In this document: positions 62,064 to 64,000 of the stretch, in pieces
Layout: each line of letters starts with the position of its first letter
How positions within the stretch are numbered: the first letter of the stretch is position 1
Source: CAZKHG01 sp964552655
GTDB lineage: Bacteria; Bacteroidota; Bacteroidia; Bacteroidales; Tenuifilaceae
Direction of reading: 5' to 3'
Assembly: GCA_964552655.1 (NCBI GenBank)
Contig: CAZKHG010000002.1
Coordinates: 62,001 to 126,000, forward strand
DNA length: 64,000 nt
Position numbers and translations under genes: made by a program
The notes under the pieces: model-generated
Seen by the model: only the letters and a program-made list of their open reading frames with translations
Databases searched by the model: none
What the model was told of the DNA's origin: nothing

Positions 62064-64000
62064 CTATTTTTGGACTTCAATGCCATACCCTACAAAACCC
62101 CCAATAGAGGATTCATTTATAAAGAAAACATGCTCAACATTTACAGTTTGTTTATTAGAAGTTACACTTGTGGTAAAGTTGGTAATTTTGCTCTTACTCT
62201 TACTAAGAATAGCGGCCACTTCAGGAAATGCAGAATCAAAACGCGCTCCAATTAAATCCTTGGTTGATTTTTTCAAGTGCTTTAATCCTTCGCCAAACAC
62301 ATTCACTATTATGCCATCTTTATTGATTTCATATACAACAATGGGTATCTTCTCAGCAATGCTTTGGAGTACTGATTTTACGTTTTCAAGTTCAAATGTT
62401 AGATTTTTTATATGAGTTATATCCTCTGTAATAACCAAGCTCCCAAATGCTTCCCCGTTTTCATTTCTCAGGATTATCCGATTATTTCTTATCCACGATT
62501 CTCGGCCATCGTTAAAATGTATCTTTTTATCCTTTTCTACAACATTCTTATTATTAATAAACAGCTCTTTTTCGGCTAGCAACGATTGCTCGGCATGGCT
62601 TTTTTCAAAGTAATCGAAATCTGTTTTTCCAATCACTTCGTTTGGATCACTTAATTTAAGAGCATCCGCTTTTGCTTTATTTACCCTTAGATATACGCTA
62701 TTTTTATCCTTAATTGTTACTCTGTCGGGGAGGAAGTTCATAAGGCTCATAAACATGATTTCTTCAACTTTCAGTTTTTCATGCTGGAGTTTGATTTCTT
62801 CTTCTTTCCTCTTTGTTTCAGTGATATCAATTGCAATATTTAGAATCTTGTAAATAGTCCCCTCGTTATTGAAAATTGGAGCAAATATTTGGCTTAGCCA
62901 AATATCCTTTCCACCAATTACCAGGTGTGTTATAGTATTTACTATCTGGTTTGTTTTCAGGGTTCTCCAGATTTGATCATACTCTTCTGTTGTACCACCA
63001 CCCAACGCAACCTGATCTTTTATATCTTTCCCAAGTAAAAATTCTTCTGTTTGGCCAAGAACGCTCGCAAACTGGTTATTTATTTCGATAATTCTACCCT
63101 CAAGATCAAGTAAAGCTATATATAATGAAGCTTTTAAAGCGCTAAAAACTGTGTTAAGCTCAATTTCTTTCCGTGCAGATTCCTCCTGTGTAGCTTGTAG
63201 TTCCTCCATATTCTGGCGCATTTCCTCTTCCTGGGCGGCCATTTCCTCGGCTTGCTGTTGGGTTTTTGCCAGCAGTGATGCTGTTTTAATATTAGTTCTA
63301 ACAGATGTGATGGTTGAGGCAATGCTTTGAGCAATTTTTTCAACAAAATCAATCTGATATTGCTCAAATTCCTTAAATGAAGCAAGCTCAATAATTCCAA
63401 GAACTTTCTCCTCAATCATCAGTGGAACGATTAGCAAGGCACGCGGACGGGATTCTCCAAGGCCGGAGGTTATCTGTATATAGTTCTCGGGTACTTCGGT
63501 ATAGTAAATGGTTTGCTTTTCAATGGCGCAAGCGCCAATCAAACCTTCGCCCCATACAATCTCCTTTTTCAGAAATTTTTGTCGGTTATACGCGTAAGCT
63601 GAAGCCAGCTCAAAGTGCAGGTAATTCGGATCCTCTTCATTATACACAAAAAGACCACCCTGATTTGCCTCGACGTACTCAACCAAATTTTTAATAATCT
63701 CAGAGGAAAGCACTTCAAATTTATCGTTGTTCTGACGAAGAATTTCGCTGAATTTAGCCAATCCCTCATTGGCCCAGGCTCGTTTATTATCTTCAATCTT
63801 TCTAAGATCTTCCTCTTCCCTTGCTTTTTTAAGGCTCTCCTGCATGTTAATAAGGGATTTTCCCAAAGCATCTTCTTCGCTTAAAAGCGTTAAACTTGCA
63901 TCAAGGTTACCTTTACCTATCTCCGTTGCAAATTCAACCTTTTGAAACAAGCCTGTAATGTTTTGATTTAATGACGAAACCATTTTACCCATCTCATCAG
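62064..64000 (-). CDS. HAMP-GAF-PAS sensor protein (5' end cut by window edge)
   Basis: The frame remains open to the right edge: the bases before the internal ATG at 63992 continue the HAMP domain (reading DEMGKMVSSLN, like DEIAQMAEALN in the first protein). So the true start and probably a Cache sensor lie outside. About 645 residues are visible: HAMP end, GAF (about 75-225), the Q/E-rich coil, then three PAS regions (about 275-400, 405-525 and 530-640). It has no kinase, cyclase or receiver at the C terminus, which ends GFVGYGIEVQK. It is thus a signal protein without its own visible output, or one that acts through the coil. It is a close paralogue of the 1-2104 protein. Confidence 0.85.
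   Translation of the reverse strand, partial: DEMGKMVSSLNQNITGLFQKVEFATEIGKGNLDASLTLLSEEDALGKSLINMQESLKKAREEEDLRKIEDNKRAWANEGLAKFSEILRQNNDKFEVLSSEIIKNLVEYVEANQGGLFVYNEEDPNYLHFELASAYAYNRQKFLKKEIVWGEGLIGACAIEKQTIYYTEVPENYIQITSGLGESRPRALLIVPLMIEEKVLGIIELASFKEFEQYQIDFVEKIAQSIASTITSVRTNIKTASLLAKTQQQAEEMAAQEEEMRQNMEELQATQEESARKEIELNTVFSALKASLYIALLDLEGRIIEINNQFASVLGQTEEFLLGKDIKDQVALGGGTTEEYDQIWRTLKTNQIVNTITHLVIGGKDIWLSQIFAPIFNNEGTIYKILNIAIDITETKRKEEEIKLQHEKLKVEEIMFMSLMNFLPDRVTIKDKNSVYLRVNKAKADALKLSDPNEVIGKTDFDYFEKSHAEQSLLAEKELFINNKNVVEKDKKIHFNDGRESWIRNNRIILRNENGEAFGSLVITEDITHIKNLTFELENVKSVLQSIAEKIPIVVYEINKDGIIVNVFGEGLKHLKKSTKDLIGARFDSAFPEVAAILSKSKSKITNFTTSVTSNKQTVNVEHVFFINESSIGGFVGYGIEVQK

Noticed and set aside
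1..64000. tRNA, rRNA, CRISPR array, prophage or integrative element
   Set aside because: I looked in the gaps for cloverleaf ends, regular repeats and phage or integrase genes, and found none.

Overview
The window comes from a member of the Bacteroidota, most likely of the Bacteroidales/Marinilabiliales type. The sequence is AT-rich and most genes lack a Shine-Dalgarno sequence. Several promoters carry the phylum's -7 box (TAnnTTTG). The gene content is also typical: a UpxY/NusG-like antiterminator, a hybrid sensor with a two-component-regulator propeller, a cobalamin-riboswitch TonB receptor paired with a BtuG-like propeller lipoprotein, a split LysO exporter and a DnaQ/GIY-YIG fusion. I see no rRNA or tRNA genes, CRISPR array or prophage. 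It looks like ordinary chromosome with several metabolic islands.

Layout. 1-7 kb: a Cache/HAMP/GAF/PAS sensor cut by the left edge, a cNMP-domain histidine kinase next to a glycosyltransferase, hemW, rpiB and a lone UpxY-like gene. 7-13 kb: a multiheme NapC/NirT-type cytochrome, a cyanophycinase-family lipoprotein, and a vitamin B12 uptake operon (riboswitch, BtuB-like receptor, BtuG-like lipoprotein). 13-20 kb: an anaerobic hydroxyproline operon (glycyl radical activase, HypD-like dehydratase, Xaa-Pro aminopeptidase) divergent from a Na+-coupled amino-acid symporter with a 36-residue MetS-like subunit. 20-34 kb: a giant hybrid sensor, LysO halves, galactokinase with a nucleotidyltransferase, and a TetR-TolC-MFP-RND efflux operon. 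34-38 kb: a membrane glycosyltransferase broken by an in-frame stop, dusB, a CPBP protease and a conserved unknown.

38.8-44.3 kb is the most unusual segment: two Kbl-type alpha-oxoamine synthases flank an AcpS-type phosphopantetheinyl transferase, an acetyl-CoA-synthetase-like enzyme and a dedicated acyl carrier protein. A GxxExxY gene bounded by about 42-bp inverted repeats sits between the synthetase and the carrier. No threonine dehydrogenase is next to either Kbl, so a carrier-bound acyl plus amino acid condensation is a reasonable hypothesis.

44.4-57 kb looks like a carboxylate (probably acetate) uptake and control region: a Cache-PAS-PAS-CBS-DUF294 sensor, a Crp/Fnr regulator, a DUF4212-like subunit with a large insertion, an ActP-type symporter, a TPR protein, an outer-membrane porin, a thioredoxin and an ADP-forming acyl-CoA synthetase fused to a GNAT acetyltransferase. 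57-64 kb holds a PHP phosphatase, an isoaspartyl dipeptidase, the DnaQ/GIY-YIG fusion, a dGTPase, and a second Cache/HAMP/GAF/PAS-type sensor cut by the right edge, paralogous to the one at the left edge.
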